From Paracoccus onchidii (lineage in GTDB: Bacteria > Pseudomonadota > Alphaproteobacteria > Rhodobacterales > Rhodobacteraceae): a DNA stretch of 64,000 nt. The stretch spans positions 1 through 64,000 of the forward strand of contig NZ_JAQBIE010000011.1 of the NCBI RefSeq assembly GCF_028294535.1, in the 5' to 3' direction. The notes under the pieces are model-generated. The model was given only the letters and a program-made list of their open reading frames with translations. It was not told where the DNA came from and did no database searches. Shown here one piece after another: positions 10,035 through 19,557 of the stretch. Each line of letters begins with the position of its first letter. The stretch's first letter is position 1. The position numbers and the translations under genes were made by a program.

Positions 10035-10708
10035 GTATGGAATTGAAGGAATATCCCGATCGCGAAATGCTGGCCCTGTCGCTGGCCGACAAGCTGGCTT
10101 CGCAGCTGGCGCAGCAATTGCGTTCAGGAGGAGATGCCAGTCTCTGCGTTCCCGGCGGCACCACCCCGACGCCCGTGTTCGAAACCCTCAGCGGAACAGA
10201 TATCGAATGGGAACGCGTCACTGTATTCCTGGGGGACGAAAGATGGGTGGATGGCGATCACAAGCGGTCCAACAGCCGCCTGCTTCGGCGCCATCTGCTA
10301 AAGGATCGTGCGGCGGGCGCGCGCTATATCGATCTGTTCACCGGAGACGCGCAACCCGATGATGCGACCGCTGATCTGGGGCAAGCCCTGACCCCGCATT
10401 TGCCGATCACAGTTGCACTGCTGGGGATGGGCAACGATATGCACACGGCCAGCCTGTTTCCGGGGGCCGACGGACTGGCGCAGGCCCTTGCCAAGGACAG
10501 CCCGATGCTGATGCCAATTCGCGCCGAAGGGGCGGAAGAACCACGCATCACCCTGACGCGATCGGTCCTGAGCAATGCGATGCACACGCATGTTCTGATC
10601 ATGGGACCGGAAAAGCGCGAGGCGCTGGAACGCGCACAAAAGCTTGACCCGATCGAGGCGCCGATCCGCGCCTTTTTGGACAATGCGACCGTCCATTGGG
10701 CGGAATGA
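10031..10708 (+). CDS. pgl: 6-phosphogluconolactonase
   Basis: Hydrolyses 6-phosphogluconolactone to 6-phosphogluconate. The 225-aa protein has the family segments CVPGGTTPTPVFETL, FLGDERWV near residue 70 and LGMGNDMHTASLFPG, the last being the substrate-binding signature (usually GxDGHTASLFP; here Met replaces Gly before the His). The start at 10031 overlaps the zwf stop (ATGA) and has GGAGAG upstream. It is the second gene of the zwf-pgl-pgi unit and shares its operator. Confidence 0.94.
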   Translation: MSMELKEYPDREMLALSLADKLASQLAQQLRSGGDASLCVPGGTTPTPVFETLSGTDIEWERVTVFLGDERWVDGDHKRSNSRLLRRHLLKDRAAGARYIDLFTGDAQPDDATADLGQALTPHLPITVALLGMGNDMHTASLFPGADGLAQALAKDSPMLMPIRAEGAEEPRITLTRSVLSNAMHTHVLIMGPEKREALERAQKLDPIEAPIRAFLDNATVHWAE

Positions 10709-10726
10709 ACAAGGGACATATTCGTG

Positions 10727-12343
10727 ATGAATGACATCTGGACCCGGCTGGCATCCTGCCGCGCGGCGCAGGAAGACCTGCGCATTTCCGACCTGTTTGA
10801 CGCTAATCCGGCGCGGGCCGAGGTTTTTTGCACCTCGGCTGATGGGCTGGTGTTCGACTGGTCGAAAACGACCATCGATGACACCGCGCGTGACCTGTTG
10901 CTGGACCTTGCTGAAGCAGCCGGGGTCGAGGCGCGTCGTGACGCGATGTTTTCGGGCGCGCGTATCAACGAGACCGAGAATCGGGCGGTGCTGCACACGG
11001 CGCTGCGCAATCTGAGCGGTTCGGTCACGCTGGACGGGCAGGATGTCATGCCCAAGGTGCGCGAGACTTTCGATCGCATGGCGGCTTTTGCGGGCGCGTT
11101 GCGCGATGGCAGCTATGCAGGACAGGGTGGCAAGATCACCGATGTCGTCAATATCGGCATCGGCGGCTCTGACCTTGGTCCGTATATGGCTGCTCTTGCT
11201 TTGGCACCTTATCATGATGGGCCGCGCACGCATTTCGTGTCCAATGTCGATGGCGCGGATATTGCCGATACGCTTCGAGGGCTGAATCCCGAGACGACTT
11301 TGGTCATTGTCGCGTCCAAGACCTTTACGACCATCGAGACGATGACCAATGCCCGGACCGCGCGTGACTGGATGGCGGGCAGCGTCACCGATCCGGCGGC
11401 ACAATTCGTGGCGCTATCCTCGGCTGTCGACAAGACATCGGAATTCGGTATCGATTCCAGCCGGGTTTTCGGTTTCGAGGACTGGGTTGGTGGGCGCTAT
11501 TCTGTCTGGGGGCCGATCGGGCTGTCGGTCATGTTGGCCGTGGGCGCCGATGACTTCAGCGATTTTCTGGCGGGTGGCGCCGCAATGGACGCCCATTTCC
11601 GGCAAGCACCTCTAGCGCAGAGCCTTCCGGTCCTGCTGGCGCTGACAGGGATCTGGCATCATCAGGTCTGCGGTTATCCGACCCGTGCAGTGCTGCCCTA
11701 TGACAATCGCCTGCTGCGTCTGCCCGCATATCTGCAACAGCTGGAAATGGAGTCAAACGGCAAGCGTGTCGCCATGGATGGCAGCGATCTTGAGATCGAT
11801 TCAGGTCCGGTCGTCTGGGGTGAGCCGGGCACCAACGGGCAGCACGCATTTTATCAGCTGATCCATCAGGGGACGACGCCCGTCCCGTGCGAGTTCATTC
11901 TGGCGGCGCGCGGGCATGAACCGGAACTGGAACATCATCATATCCTGCTGGCTGCCAATTGCCTTGCGCAGTCAGAGGCATTGATGCGCGGGCGCGATCT
12001 GGAAGAGGCGCGCAAGCTGATGGCGGCCAAAGGTCTGACGGGTGCCGAACTGGACCGCCAGGCCCGGCACAGGGTGTTCCCGGGGAACCGCCCATCGACC
12101 ACTCTGCTGATTCCGCAACTGACGCCTTTTGCCTTGGGGCAGATCATCGCACTCTATGAACATCGCGTCTTTGTCGAAGGCGTGATCCTTGGGTTGAACA
12201 GCTATGATCAATGGGGGGTCGAACTGGGCAAGGAGCTGGCCTTGCAGGTTGAACCCTTGCTCAGCGGGGGCATGGGTGACGACCATGATCCGTCCACGCG
12301 CCATCTGGCCCGGCTGTTCAGGGAATTGCGCTATCAAGCCTGA
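10727..12343 (+). CDS. pgi: Glucose-6-phosphate isomerase
   Basis: Interconverts glucose-6-phosphate and fructose-6-phosphate; in this operon it would feed fructose-6-phosphate back into the Entner-Doudoroff route. Both family signatures are visible: [13 protein letters not shown] and [14 protein letters not shown], as well as [11 protein letters not shown]. Length is 538 aa from the ATG at 10727; a GTG codon immediately before it (10724) is an alternative start. AAGGGA lies upstream. A strong terminator follows at 12381-12409, ending the operon. Confidence 0.97.
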   Translation: MNDIWTRLASCRAAQEDLRISDLFDANPARAEVFCTSADGLVFDWSKTTIDDTARDLLLDLAEAAGVEARRDAMFSGARINETENRAVLHTALRNLSGSVTLDGQDVMPKVRETFDRMAAFAGALRDGSYAGQGGKITDVVNIGIGGSDLGPYMAALALAPYHDGPRTHFVSNVDGADIADTLRGLNPETTLVIVASKTFTTIETMTNARTARDWMAGSVTDPAAQFVALSSAVDKTSEFGIDSSRVFGFEDWVGGRYSVWGPIGLSVMLAVGADDFSDFLAGGAAMDAHFRQAPLAQSLPVLLALTGIWHHQVCGYPTRAVLPYDNRLLRLPAYLQQLEMESNGKRVAMDGSDLEIDSGPVVWGEPGTNGQHAFYQLIHQGTTPVPCEFILAARGHEPELEHHHILLAANCLAQSEALMRGRDLEEARKLMAAKGLTGAELDRQARHRVFPGNRPSTTLLIPQLTPFALGQIIALYEHRVFVEGVILGLNSYDQWGVELGKELALQVEPLLSGGMGDDHDPSTRHLARLFRELRYQA

Positions 12344-12380
12344 TACCTTCGAATGCCTTCGTCGACGAGGCCAAGATCGG

Positions 12381-12409
12381 GGCAGTGCGTGCGGCGCACT
12401 GCCTTTTCC
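12381..12409 (+). terminator. Rho-independent terminator after pgi
   Basis: GGCAGTGCG (12381-12389), a five-base loop and CGCACTGCC (12395-12403) form a nine-pair GC-rich stem followed by TTTTCCTT. It closes the zwf-pgl-pgi unit before ftsY. Confidence 0.85.
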
Positions 12410-12457
12410 TTGTCGCGGCAAAGCATTAGGGTGGCCCGGACGAATAGGGATGCGGAT

Positions 12458-13537
12458 ATGTCGTTTTTTAACAAACTGCGCGAGCGGCTGACACGTTCGT
12501 CGACGAAGATCGGCGACGGACTTGACGAGATCGTCAATGACGGGGATGCCGAAGCGCGTGTCCCTGCTGCCACCCCGGCGCCGGATGATCCGCCACAGGT
12601 GGCAGCCGCGCCGACTGATACGCCCGATCCGCGCCCGCAATCCACCCCGCCATCAACGGGATTGGTCGGGCGGCTGTTTCGCAAATCCGAAGCCGCGCCG
12701 GATGAGCCTCGCAGGGCATTGGATGATGCCATGCTGGAAGACCTGGAAGATATGCTGGTTCAGGCGGATCTGGGTGTTGAAACGGCGCTTCGAGTCACCG
12801 CGAATATCGCCGAAGGACGCATGGGTCGCAGGGTCACATCCCGCGAGCTGAAGGAATTGCTGGCCGCCGAGGTCGCAAGGATCATGACCCCCGTTGCACG
12901 GCCTTTGCCCATTTATCCGAAAAGGCCGCAGGTGGTTCTGGTTGTCGGAGTGAACGGATCGGGAAAAACCACGACCATCGGCAAGCTTGCCAGCCAGTTC
13001 AAGGCCGCCGGAAAGAATGTCGTGATTGCCGCAGGCGATACGTTCCGGGCTGCTGCGGTCGAGCAATTGCAGGTCTGGGGCACGCGGGCCGGCGTTCCGG
13101 TCATGGTCGCCGCGCAGGGATCGGACCCCGCCAGTCTGGCCTTTGATGCCATGACCCGGGCCGAAGCCGACGGTGCAGACCTTCTGCTGATCGACACGGC
13201 TGGTCGTTTGCAGAACCGTCAGGATCTTATGGAGGAACTGGCCAAAATCGTTCGGGTCATTCGCAAAAAGGATCCTTCGGCACCGCATAACACCCTGTTG
13301 GTTCTGGATGCGACGACCGGCCAGAATGCGCTGGGGCAGGTCGAAACCTTCCGCAACCTTGCCGATGTGTCGGGTCTGGTCATGACCAAGCTGGACGGGA
13401 CGGCGCGTGGCGGTGTTCTGGTGGCGTTGGCTGACCGGTTCGGGCTGCCGATTCATGCCATTGGCGTGGGCGAGCAGATCGATGATCTCGACGCCTTCGA
13501 CCCCGAAGAATTTGCGCGCGCCCTGGTAGGTCTGTGA
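12458..13537 (+). CDS. ftsY: Signal recognition particle receptor FtsY
   Basis: GTPase that docks ribosome-SRP complexes at the inner membrane for co-translational insertion. It has an N-terminal variable A-region rich in Pro, Ala and acidic residues (about 1-90), the helical N domain, then the GTPase G domain with G1 GVNGSGKTTTIGKL, DTAGRLQNRQD and TKLDGTARGG, ending DLDAFDPEEFARALVGL. The start at 12458 (MSFFNKLRERL) gives 359 aa and the standard amphipathic N-terminus; an upstream ATG at 12353 would read through the pgi terminator. It stands alone, with terminators on both sides. Confidence 0.96.
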   Translation: MSFFNKLRERLTRSSTKIGDGLDEIVNDGDAEARVPAATPAPDDPPQVAAAPTDTPDPRPQSTPPSTGLVGRLFRKSEAAPDEPRRALDDAMLEDLEDMLVQADLGVETALRVTANIAEGRMGRRVTSRELKELLAAEVARIMTPVARPLPIYPKRPQVVLVVGVNGSGKTTTIGKLASQFKAAGKNVVIAAGDTFRAAAVEQLQVWGTRAGVPVMVAAQGSDPASLAFDAMTRAEADGADLLLIDTAGRLQNRQDLMEELAKIVRVIRKKDPSAPHNTLLVLDATTGQNALGQVETFRNLADVSGLVMTKLDGTARGGVLVALADRFGLPIHAIGVGEQIDDLDAFDPEEFARALVGL

Positions 13538-13548
13538 CAGATTTTGCA

Positions 13549-13571
13549 CCGCGCCTTTAGGCGCGGCTTTT
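13549..13571 (+). terminator. Rho-independent terminator after ftsY
   Basis: CCGCGCC (13549-13555), loop TTTA and GGCGCGG (13560-13566) are followed by CTTTTC. Lying between convergent ftsY and hisG, it may work for ftsY chiefly. Confidence 0.8.
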
Positions 13572-13586
13572 CGGTGAGTCTCGGTC

Positions 13587-14264
13587 TTACGTCAGGCCCA
13601 GCTGCGTCAAGAAGCGTTGCATATCCTTTCCCATTGCCTGCCGGTTGGCAAACAGGGTGGCCTGCGATTTCAGAATCGGGTCTTCGTTCAGGATTTTCAG
13701 GTTGTTGGCGCGCAGTGTCGCCCCCGATGATGTGATGTCGGCGATCGCTTCGGCCGTGTGATTGGCGACCGTGCCTTCGGTTGCGCCCTGACTGTCGACC
13801 AGCTGGTAATCCGCGACCTCGTGCTGGGCCAGCCATGCACGAACCAGCCGATGGTATTTGGTTGCGATCCGCAGACGGAACCCGTGAACAGCCCGAAAAT
13901 CGCGCGCGATGGTGGTAAAGTCGTCCAGATTGTCGCAATCGCGCCAGCATTCGGGAACGGCCAGAATCAGATCGGCATGGCCGAAGCCCATTTCTGCCAC
14001 CGTTTCCAGATCCGAGGCCCAGCCGGGCAGCTTTTCACGGACCAGATCGGTTCCGGTCACGCCAAGCTCGATGCGACCGGCCACCAGCTCGCGCGGTATC
14101 TCTCCGGCGGATAGCAGCACCAGCGACACGCCGTCCGCGCCTTCGACCTGCCCGGCATATTCCCGATCGGAACCGGAACGCGACAGGCGCACGCCGCGGG
14201 CGGCGAACCAGTCGAATGTCTGTTCCATCAGCCGTCCCTTGGACGGCACCCCCAGTCGGATCAT
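13587..14264 (-). CDS. hisG: ATP phosphoribosyltransferase, short (HisZ-dependent) form
   Basis: First step of histidine synthesis, joining ATP and PRPP. At 225 aa this is the short form that lacks the C-terminal regulatory domain and works in a hetero-octamer with HisZ, encoded just upstream with a four-base ATGA overlap. Landmarks are LGVPSKGRLMEQT, AGRIELGVTGTDLV and the PRPP-loop ITSSGATLRANNLKI. Feedback by histidine would therefore be read through HisZ. Transcribed leftward as the last gene of hisS-hisZ-hisG. Confidence 0.96.
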   Translation of the reverse strand: MIRLGVPSKGRLMEQTFDWFAARGVRLSRSGSDREYAGQVEGADGVSLVLLSAGEIPRELVAGRIELGVTGTDLVREKLPGWASDLETVAEMGFGHADLILAVPECWRDCDNLDDFTTIARDFRAVHGFRLRIATKYHRLVRAWLAQHEVADYQLVDSQGATEGTVANHTAEAIADITSSGATLRANNLKILNEDPILKSQATLFANRQAMGKDMQRFLTQLGLT

Positions 14265-15325
14265 TGGCCTTGCTCCAGTTCGGCAATCAGTCCCGGGCGC
14301 AGGATGCCGCCAACGGCGGGAATTTCACGTCCCTTGCCCAGCACACGGGTCAGCGCGTCATAGCGCCCCCCTGAGGCAAGCGGCGGCCAGTCATCGCGCG
14401 TTGTCGCGCCAAAGCTGAAGGTGAAGCCGTCATAATATTCCATGGTGCTGCGGCCATGTTCGGCATCAAAGCGGATCTTTCCCGGGTCGATGCCGCGTTC
14501 GGCCAATGCTCCGGTGCGCAAGATGATCCCCTGAGCCGAAGCCGCAATGTCGGGCCAATCCTCGGCGATGCGCGATAGCTGGGCGCTGACCTGTGCCAGG
14601 TTGCCGCGCAGCGAAAACAGCTGACGCAATCGTTGCGCCCAGATTTCAGGCAGAGGCGGCGTATCCGCATCCGCCTGAAGACGCGCCATGCGCTGCTCCA
14701 TTTCCTGTTGCCCGCGCAGGCCGGCCCATGCTGCCTGCGTTTCGGGAAAGCTGCGTTCGGGGGCGGGGGCCGAAAACCTGTCCAGCAGGCGCGCGAAGCG
14801 ACCCGGCCGCCAGATATGGTGCAGCAATGCATCGCGGCGCGCCTGCGATACCGGCAAACTGCGAACGGCCGCCATCAACAGGCCAATATCTCCGACAACG
14901 GCATTTGCCCCATAGGGATGCAGAAGGTCGTGAAACATTGCGAAAACTTCGGCGTCCGCATCCGGATCGCGACTGAACAGTTCGAACCCGGCCTGCAAAT
15001 ATTCATTGTCGCGCGCGGTGTGCGGCCGCGTGTCGCCCATGTCCTGCTTGCGAAAAACCTCGCCCAGATAGCAATAGCGGGCGGGTTCCGCCCCGTTTTC
15101 CATATGCGCCTGCACGACCGGGACCGTAAAATCGGGGCGCAACATCATTTCGCCCCGGATCGGATCCGTCGTCACATAGGCGCGCGCGCGGATATCCTCT
15201 CCGTACAGATCCAGCAGGCTTTCCGCGGGCAACAGGATGTCGGGGACGATTTCCTCGGCACCGGTGCCTTGAAACGCGGCCAGCATCCTTTGGCCGATAT
15301 TGCGCTTGTCGCGTTTCGAGATCAT
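14261..15325 (-). CDS. hisZ: ATP phosphoribosyltransferase regulatory subunit
   Basis: Paralogue of the histidyl-tRNA synthetase catalytic core that activates short HisG and carries histidine feedback. The 354-aa protein shows [27 protein letters not shown] (class II motif 2-like), [10 protein letters not shown] and [14 protein letters not shown], with the C-terminal [10 protein letters not shown]. The start at 15325 overlaps the hisS stop (ATGA); the in-frame upstream ATG at 15397 would add 24 residues encoded inside hisS. It lacks the anticodon-binding domain seen in HisS next door, so the pair is a visible gene duplication placed side by side. Confidence 0.95.
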   Translation of the reverse strand: MISKRDKRNIGQRMLAAFQGTGAEEIVPDILLPAESLLDLYGEDIRARAYVTTDPIRGEMMLRPDFTVPVVQAHMENGAEPARYCYLGEVFRKQDMGDTRPHTARDNEYLQAGFELFSRDPDADAEVFAMFHDLLHPYGANAVVGDIGLLMAAVRSLPVSQARRDALLHHIWRPGRFARLLDRFSAPAPERSFPETQAAWAGLRGQQEMEQRMARLQADADTPPLPEIWAQRLRQLFSLRGNLAQVSAQLSRIAEDWPDIAASAQGIILRTGALAERGIDPGKIRFDAEHGRSTMEYYDGFTFSFGATTRDDWPPLASGGRYDALTRVLGKGREIPAVGGILRPGLIAELEQGQ

Positions 15326-16806
15326 CCCAGAATCCGCCGCACTTCGGCCACAAGATCGCGGCGGGAAACTTCGGTCTGGGCGGGTTGCGCCTTCCATTCC
15401 TCGTGGCTGGCCTCTGCTGCGATCCTTGCGCCAAGGACAAGGTCCTTGATCTGCACGACGCCGCGCTCGGCCTCGTTTCCGCCCTGGATGATCGCGATGG
15501 GGGCATTGCGTTTATCCGCATATTTCAGCTGATTGCCGAAATTCTTGGGGTTGCCCAGATAGACCTCGGCACGGATACCTGCGTTGCGCAGCTCGGCGAC
15601 CATGGCCTGATAATCGGGCATCCGGTCGCGATCCATCACCGTGACCACGACCGGGCCATGTTCGCTTTGCCCGGTCAGCCCCTTGGCCCGCAGGGCCGCC
15701 AAAAGGCGGTCGACACCGATCGAGACGCCGGTTGCGGGAACCTTCTGGCCGGTGAAGCGCTCGACCAGACCGTCATAGCGTCCACCGCCGGCGACACTGC
15801 CGAACTGGCGTTTGCGGCCCTTGTCATCAAGAATCTCAAATGTCAGCTCGGCTTCGAAGACCGGGCCGGTATAATAACCCAGCCCGCGAACGACCGAAGG
15901 ATCGATGATCGCGCGATCAATGCCGATCCCCATCGCATCCAGCATCGCAGAAATCTGTTCCAGTTCCTCGACACCTTCCAGGCCGATGCCTGAATCGCCA
16001 ATTGCCGCGCGCAGATTGGCCAGCGTTGCATCGTTGTCGCTGCCTTTCGAGGTCAGAAAAGCCAGAACGGGCATCGCCTGGTCAGGGTGCAGGCCCACCC
16101 CCTCGATCATGGCGCCGCTGTCATCCCTGCGCCCCGTCGTCAGCAAGGCCAGCACGCCGTCGCGACCCACCTTGTCGAACTTGTCGATGGTGCGCAGCAC
16201 GTCATCGGCCATGGCGTCACCGGCAACGCCCGCCGCCTCGAGGACACCATTCAGGACCTTGCGATTATTGATGCGCACGATGTAGTCGCCACGATCGATT
16301 CCCACCGCTTCCAGCGCATCGGCCAGCATGGCGCAGATTTCGGCATCTGCGGCCACGGATGCGGACCCGACCGTGTCGGCATCGCATTGATAGAACTGAC
16401 GGAAACGTCCGGGACCGGGCTTTTCGTTGCGCCAGACCGGGCCCATTGCATAACGGCGATAGGGGCTGGGAAGGTCATTGCGAAACTGGGCGGCGACACG
16501 CGCGAGGGGGGCGGTCAGGTCATAACGCAACGCCAGCCAATCCCCGGAACCACCGCCCGGCACGGCCTCTTCCTGCCAAGCGAACACACCCGCGTTGGGG
16601 CGGTCGACATCAGGCAGGAACTTTCCCAACGCCTCGACCGTTTCGACGGCACTGGTTTCCAATGGATCAAAGCCGTGTCGATGATAGATTTCGGCAATGC
16701 GGTCCAGCATTGCCTTGCGCTCGGTCACGTCGGCGCCAAAATAATCGCGAAAACCCTTTGGCGTTTCTGCCTTGGGGCGGGGCTGTTTTTTCTGACTTTT
16801 CGCCAT
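15322..16806 (-). CDS. hisS: Histidine--tRNA ligase
   Basis: Charges tRNA-His. Class II synthetase with [10 protein letters not shown], motif 2 region [18 protein letters not shown], histidine-binding [11 protein letters not shown] and motif 3 [13 protein letters not shown], followed by an anticodon-binding domain to the end. The start at 16806 ([14 protein letters not shown]) follows a GAGG box and gives 494 aa; a continuous frame extends 88 codons further upstream but has no family similarity and overlaps the divergent slyX. The protein is longer than the E. coli type (about 424), as is usual for the alphaproteobacterial HisRS group, which recognises an atypical tRNA-His. Confidence 0.95.
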   Translation of the reverse strand: MAKSQKKQPRPKAETPKGFRDYFGADVTERKAMLDRIAEIYHRHGFDPLETSAVETVEALGKFLPDVDRPNAGVFAWQEEAVPGGGSGDWLALRYDLTAPLARVAAQFRNDLPSPYRRYAMGPVWRNEKPGPGRFRQFYQCDADTVGSASVAADAEICAMLADALEAVGIDRGDYIVRINNRKVLNGVLEAAGVAGDAMADDVLRTIDKFDKVGRDGVLALLTTGRRDDSGAMIEGVGLHPDQAMPVLAFLTSKGSDNDATLANLRAAIGDSGIGLEGVEELEQISAMLDAMGIGIDRAIIDPSVVRGLGYYTGPVFEAELTFEILDDKGRKRQFGSVAGGGRYDGLVERFTGQKVPATGVSIGVDRLLAALRAKGLTGQSEHGPVVVTVMDRDRMPDYQAMVAELRNAGIRAEVYLGNPKNFGNQLKYADKRNAPIAIIQGGNEAERGVVQIKDLVLGARIAAEASHEEWKAQPAQTEVSRRDLVAEVRRILG

Positions 16807-16898
16807 GGTGCTGCCTCTTCGGCCAATTCCGGGCTTGCTGTAACGGAAGGGCGCGCTATGGACAAGCAGATGCACGGGGATCTGGCAAGGTGGATCGA

Positions 16899-17111
16899 AT
16901 GACAGAGCAAGAGCGTATCGAAAAGCTGGAAGAGATGGTGGCCCATCTAAGCCGCATCGCCGATGATCTGAGCGATGTGATCGCCCGTCAGGATGGCGAT
17001 ATCGCAAGGCTGAACCGCAAGGTCGACATGCTGATGCGTGCCGAGGCGGCGCGCGAGGCTGATGGCGCAAATTCGATCGCGGTGGCCCATCAGCCCCCGC
17101 CGCATTGGTAG
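16899..17111 (+). CDS. slyX: SlyX family protein
   Basis: 70-aa coiled-coil protein with the SlyX pattern: [38 protein letters not shown], then [11 protein letters not shown], ending in the signature PPPHW. Heptad spacing of Leu, Ile and Met predicts a continuous coiled coil through residue 48. The biochemical function is unknown. The gene is divergent from hisS with a gap of about 90 bases. A longer in-frame reading upstream from 16359 is antisense to hisS and is discarded. Confidence 0.9.
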   Translation: MTEQERIEKLEEMVAHLSRIADDLSDVIARQDGDIARLNRKVDMLMRAEAAREADGANSIAVAHQPPPHW

Positions 17112-17128
17112 GCAGCTGTTGGGGGGGG

Positions 17129-17178
17129 GACGAAACGCGACCCCATCGAGGGGCCGCGTTTCGTCGGGGCGCTGCCCC
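17129..17178. repeat. Tandem stem-loops between slyX and purA
   Basis: An eleven-pair stem GACGAAACGCG / CGCGTTTCGTC (17129-17139 and 17155-17165) is followed directly by a second hairpin GGGGC-gct-GCCCC (17166-17178). There is no T-tract. This looks like one of the GC-rich intergenic stem-loop elements common in Rhodobacteraceae; it may end slyX transcripts or protect mRNA ends. Confidence 0.5.
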
Positions 17179-17288
17179 GTCGCCCGCAGCGGCCTTGTTT
17201 CGGGAAATGCAATTCGCCGCTTTCCCCTTGCGTTCCCATGCGCTAGACCCTGGCCCTGATCAATTTCGGGCAACGGAAGGACCGGCTC

Positions 17289-18581
17289 ATGGCCAATGTG
17301 GTGGTTGTCGGCGCGCAATGGGGCGACGAAGGCAAAGGCAAGATCGTTGACTGGCTGAGCGAACGTGCGGATGTGATCGCGCGTTTTCAGGGCGGGCATA
17401 ACGCTGGCCATACGCTGGTCATCGGTGAAAAGGTGTTCAAGCTGTCGCTTTTGCCTTCGGGCATCGTGCGCGATGGCAAGTTGGCGGTGATCGGAAACGG
17501 AGTCGTTCTGGACCCGTGGTCGCTGTTTGCCGAGATCGACAAGCTGACGGCGCAAGGGGTGAATATTTCCGCCGATCGCCTGATGATCGCCGAGAACACG
17601 CCTCTGATCCTGCCTTTGCATCAGGACCTGGACAAGTTGCGGGAAGAGGCGGCCGGCAAGGCCAAGATTGGCACCACCGGGCGCGGAATCGGCCCGGCCT
17701 ATGAGGACAAGGTCGGACGCAGGACAATCCGCGTGGCCGATCTGGCAGATGAAGAAACGCTGGACGCACGTCTTGATCGTTTGCTGGCCCATCATGATGC
17801 ATTGCGCAAGGGGTTGGGCGCGGAGCCGATCAACCGCGCAGAGCTGAAGGCGAAGCTGCTTGAAGTGGCACCGCAACTGCTGCCTTATGCCCGGCCGGTC
17901 TGGAAGATCATGGCAGAGGCGCGCAAATCCGGAAAGCGGATCCTGTTTGAAGGTGCGCAAGGCAGTTTGTTGGACATCGATTTCGGGACCTATCCCTATG
18001 TGACCAGTTCGACCACGATGTCGGGCGCGGCTGCTTCGGGAACCGGCATGGGGCCGGGGGCGGTGGATTTCGTGTTGGGTATCGTCAAGGCTTATACGAC
18101 AAGGGTCGGCGAGGGACCGTTTCCGACCGAGCTGGATGATGACGATGGCCAGCGGCTGGGGGAACGCGGGCATGAATTCGGCACCGTGACGGGGCGCAAG
18201 CGTCGCTGTGGCTGGTTCGACGCGGTGCTTGTGCGCCAGACCTGCGCGATCAGCGGCGTGAACGGTATCGCGCTGACCAAGCTGGATGTGCTGGACGGTT
18301 TCGACAAGCTGAAGATCTGTGTCGGTTATGAGATCGACGGCGTGACATACGATTATCTGCCGACCGCTGCCGCACTGCAGGCGCGGGTGAAGCCGATCTA
18401 TGAAGAAATGGACGGCTGGCATGAATCGACCGCGGGCGCGCGCAGCTGGGCCGATTTGCCCGCCGCGGCGATCAAATATGTCCGTCGCGTCGAGGAGTTG
18501 ATCGATTGCCCTGTCGCGATGCTGTCGACCAGCCCCGAGCGCGACGATACGATCCTTGTCACCGATCCTTTCGCAGACTGA
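17289..18581 (+). CDS. purA: Adenylosuccinate synthetase
   Basis: Joins IMP and aspartate with GTP to make adenylosuccinate, the first step from IMP to AMP. The 430-aa sequence shows [17 protein letters not shown], the GHNAGHT histidine region, [13 protein letters not shown], the signature [20 protein letters not shown] and [20 protein letters not shown] precedes the start by about eight bases. A DUF2842 gene begins 16 bases after the stop, a pairing I recall from related genomes, so purA-DUF2842-thiN is probably one transcript. Confidence 0.97.
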   Translation: MANVVVVGAQWGDEGKGKIVDWLSERADVIARFQGGHNAGHTLVIGEKVFKLSLLPSGIVRDGKLAVIGNGVVLDPWSLFAEIDKLTAQGVNISADRLMIAENTPLILPLHQDLDKLREEAAGKAKIGTTGRGIGPAYEDKVGRRTIRVADLADEETLDARLDRLLAHHDALRKGLGAEPINRAELKAKLLEVAPQLLPYARPVWKIMAEARKSGKRILFEGAQGSLLDIDFGTYPYVTSSTTMSGAAASGTGMGPGAVDFVLGIVKAYTTRVGEGPFPTELDDDDGQRLGERGHEFGTVTGRKRRCGWFDAVLVRQTCAISGVNGIALTKLDVLDGFDKLKICVGYEIDGVTYDYLPTAAALQARVKPIYEEMDGWHESTAGARSWADLPAAAIKYVRRVEELIDCPVAMLSTSPERDDTILVTDPFAD

Positions 18582-18597
18582 GCCGGACAGCGCCCTT

Positions 18598-18810
18598 ATG
18601 AAGCTGAAAACCCGCAAACGTCTGTCCTTGCTGATTCTGGTTCTGGGGCTGCCTGCCTATATCATGGTCGCGGTGACGCTGGTGAACTGGATGGATGCGC
18701 GTTGGGGCAGGCAACCGATCTGGATCGAATTGCTGGTCTATATCGGGCTGGGATTCATCTGGATCATGCCGCTGAAACGGGTGTTCAGCGGCATCGGCCG
18801 GGGCGAATGA
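18598..18810 (+). CDS. DUF2842 small membrane protein
   Basis: 70-aa protein with two predicted membrane helices (about residues 8-29, LSLLILVLGLPAYIMVAVTL, and 41-60, IELLVYIGLGFIWIMPLKRV) and a basic N-terminus MKLKTRKR. It matches the DUF2842 family of alphaproteobacterial inner-membrane proteins with unknown function. The start at 18598 is chosen over an ATG at 18556 that lies inside purA. Its stop overlaps the thiN start by four bases (ATGA). Confidence 0.85.
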   Translation: MKLKTRKRLSLLILVLGLPAYIMVAVTLVNWMDARWGRQPIWIELLVYIGLGFIWIMPLKRVFSGIGRGE

Positions 18811-19472
18811 ACGCCCCGGTGGTCCGGTCCGATCGCGGCGTGACCATCGTCGGCGGCGGGGCTGTGTCGCCCGAAGATCTGAAAACCGCGCTTTCCGTCG
18901 CCCCCTTGCTGGTGGCTGCCGATGGGGGAGCGGATCGCGCGATGCAGCTTGGCTACCAGCCGGATTGGGTGATTGGCGATCTGGACAGTATCAGTGATCG
19001 CTCAAGACGCAGTATTGCATCCGAGCGCCTGTGCCACGTCGCGGAACAGGACAGTACCGATTTCACCAAGTCCCTGACACGAATCAGCGCCCCTTTTACG
19101 ATGGCCGTCGGTTTTGCCGGGTTGCGCCTGGATCACACATTGGCGGCATTGACCGCCATGGCCAATATCGCGCAGCCGGTGACGATCATGATCGCATCCG
19201 ATGATATTGTCTTTGTCGCACCGCCGCGAATTCATCTGCCCTTGGCCGAAGATGTGCGGGTGTCGCTGTATCCGTTGGGGGCAGCGAGAGGGCGCAGCCG
19301 TGGTTTGCAATGGCCCATCGACGGAATTGATTTTTCCCCGGAGGGCCGCATTGGCACATCGAACCGCGCGACCGGACCTGTCGATCTGGAGGTCGAGGGC
19401 AAGATGTTGGTCATGTTGCCACGGACACAGCTTGCCAATGTGATGATTGCGTTGGGATTGGTCGCAGAATGA
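18807..19472 (+). CDS. thiN: Thiamine diphosphokinase
   Basis: Converts thiamine to thiamine diphosphate with ATP. The 221-aa protein has the two-domain family pattern: AADGGADRAM, WVIGDLDSIS, EQDSTDFTKSL and FAGLRLDHTLAAL in the catalytic half, and GLQWPIDGIDFSPEG with GTSNRATGP in the thiamine-binding half. The start at 18807 overlaps the DUF2842 stop. No thiamine riboswitch is visible upstream, which fits placement inside the purA unit. Confidence 0.93.
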   Translation: MNAPVVRSDRGVTIVGGGAVSPEDLKTALSVAPLLVAADGGADRAMQLGYQPDWVIGDLDSISDRSRRSIASERLCHVAEQDSTDFTKSLTRISAPFTMAVGFAGLRLDHTLAALTAMANIAQPVTIMIASDDIVFVAPPRIHLPLAEDVRVSLYPLGAARGRSRGLQWPIDGIDFSPEGRIGTSNRATGPVDLEVEGKMLVMLPRTQLANVMIALGLVAE

Positions 19473-19557
19473 CCGCGAGAGCCGTTCACAGGGGCGTGCA
19501 GCGGTTGCTGTAGCCGGCCGGATGCCCTATCTCTGAGCGGAACCTGCGGAGTCTAAC

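Noticed and set aside
15322-17070. Extended hisS reading 88 codons upstream of 16806
   Set aside because: The extra part overlaps divergent slyX, lacks family similarity and has no better start signal than 16806.
16947-18617. 556-codon minus-strand frame opposite purA
   Set aside because: Antisense to a confidently identified purA, with no recognisable protein features.
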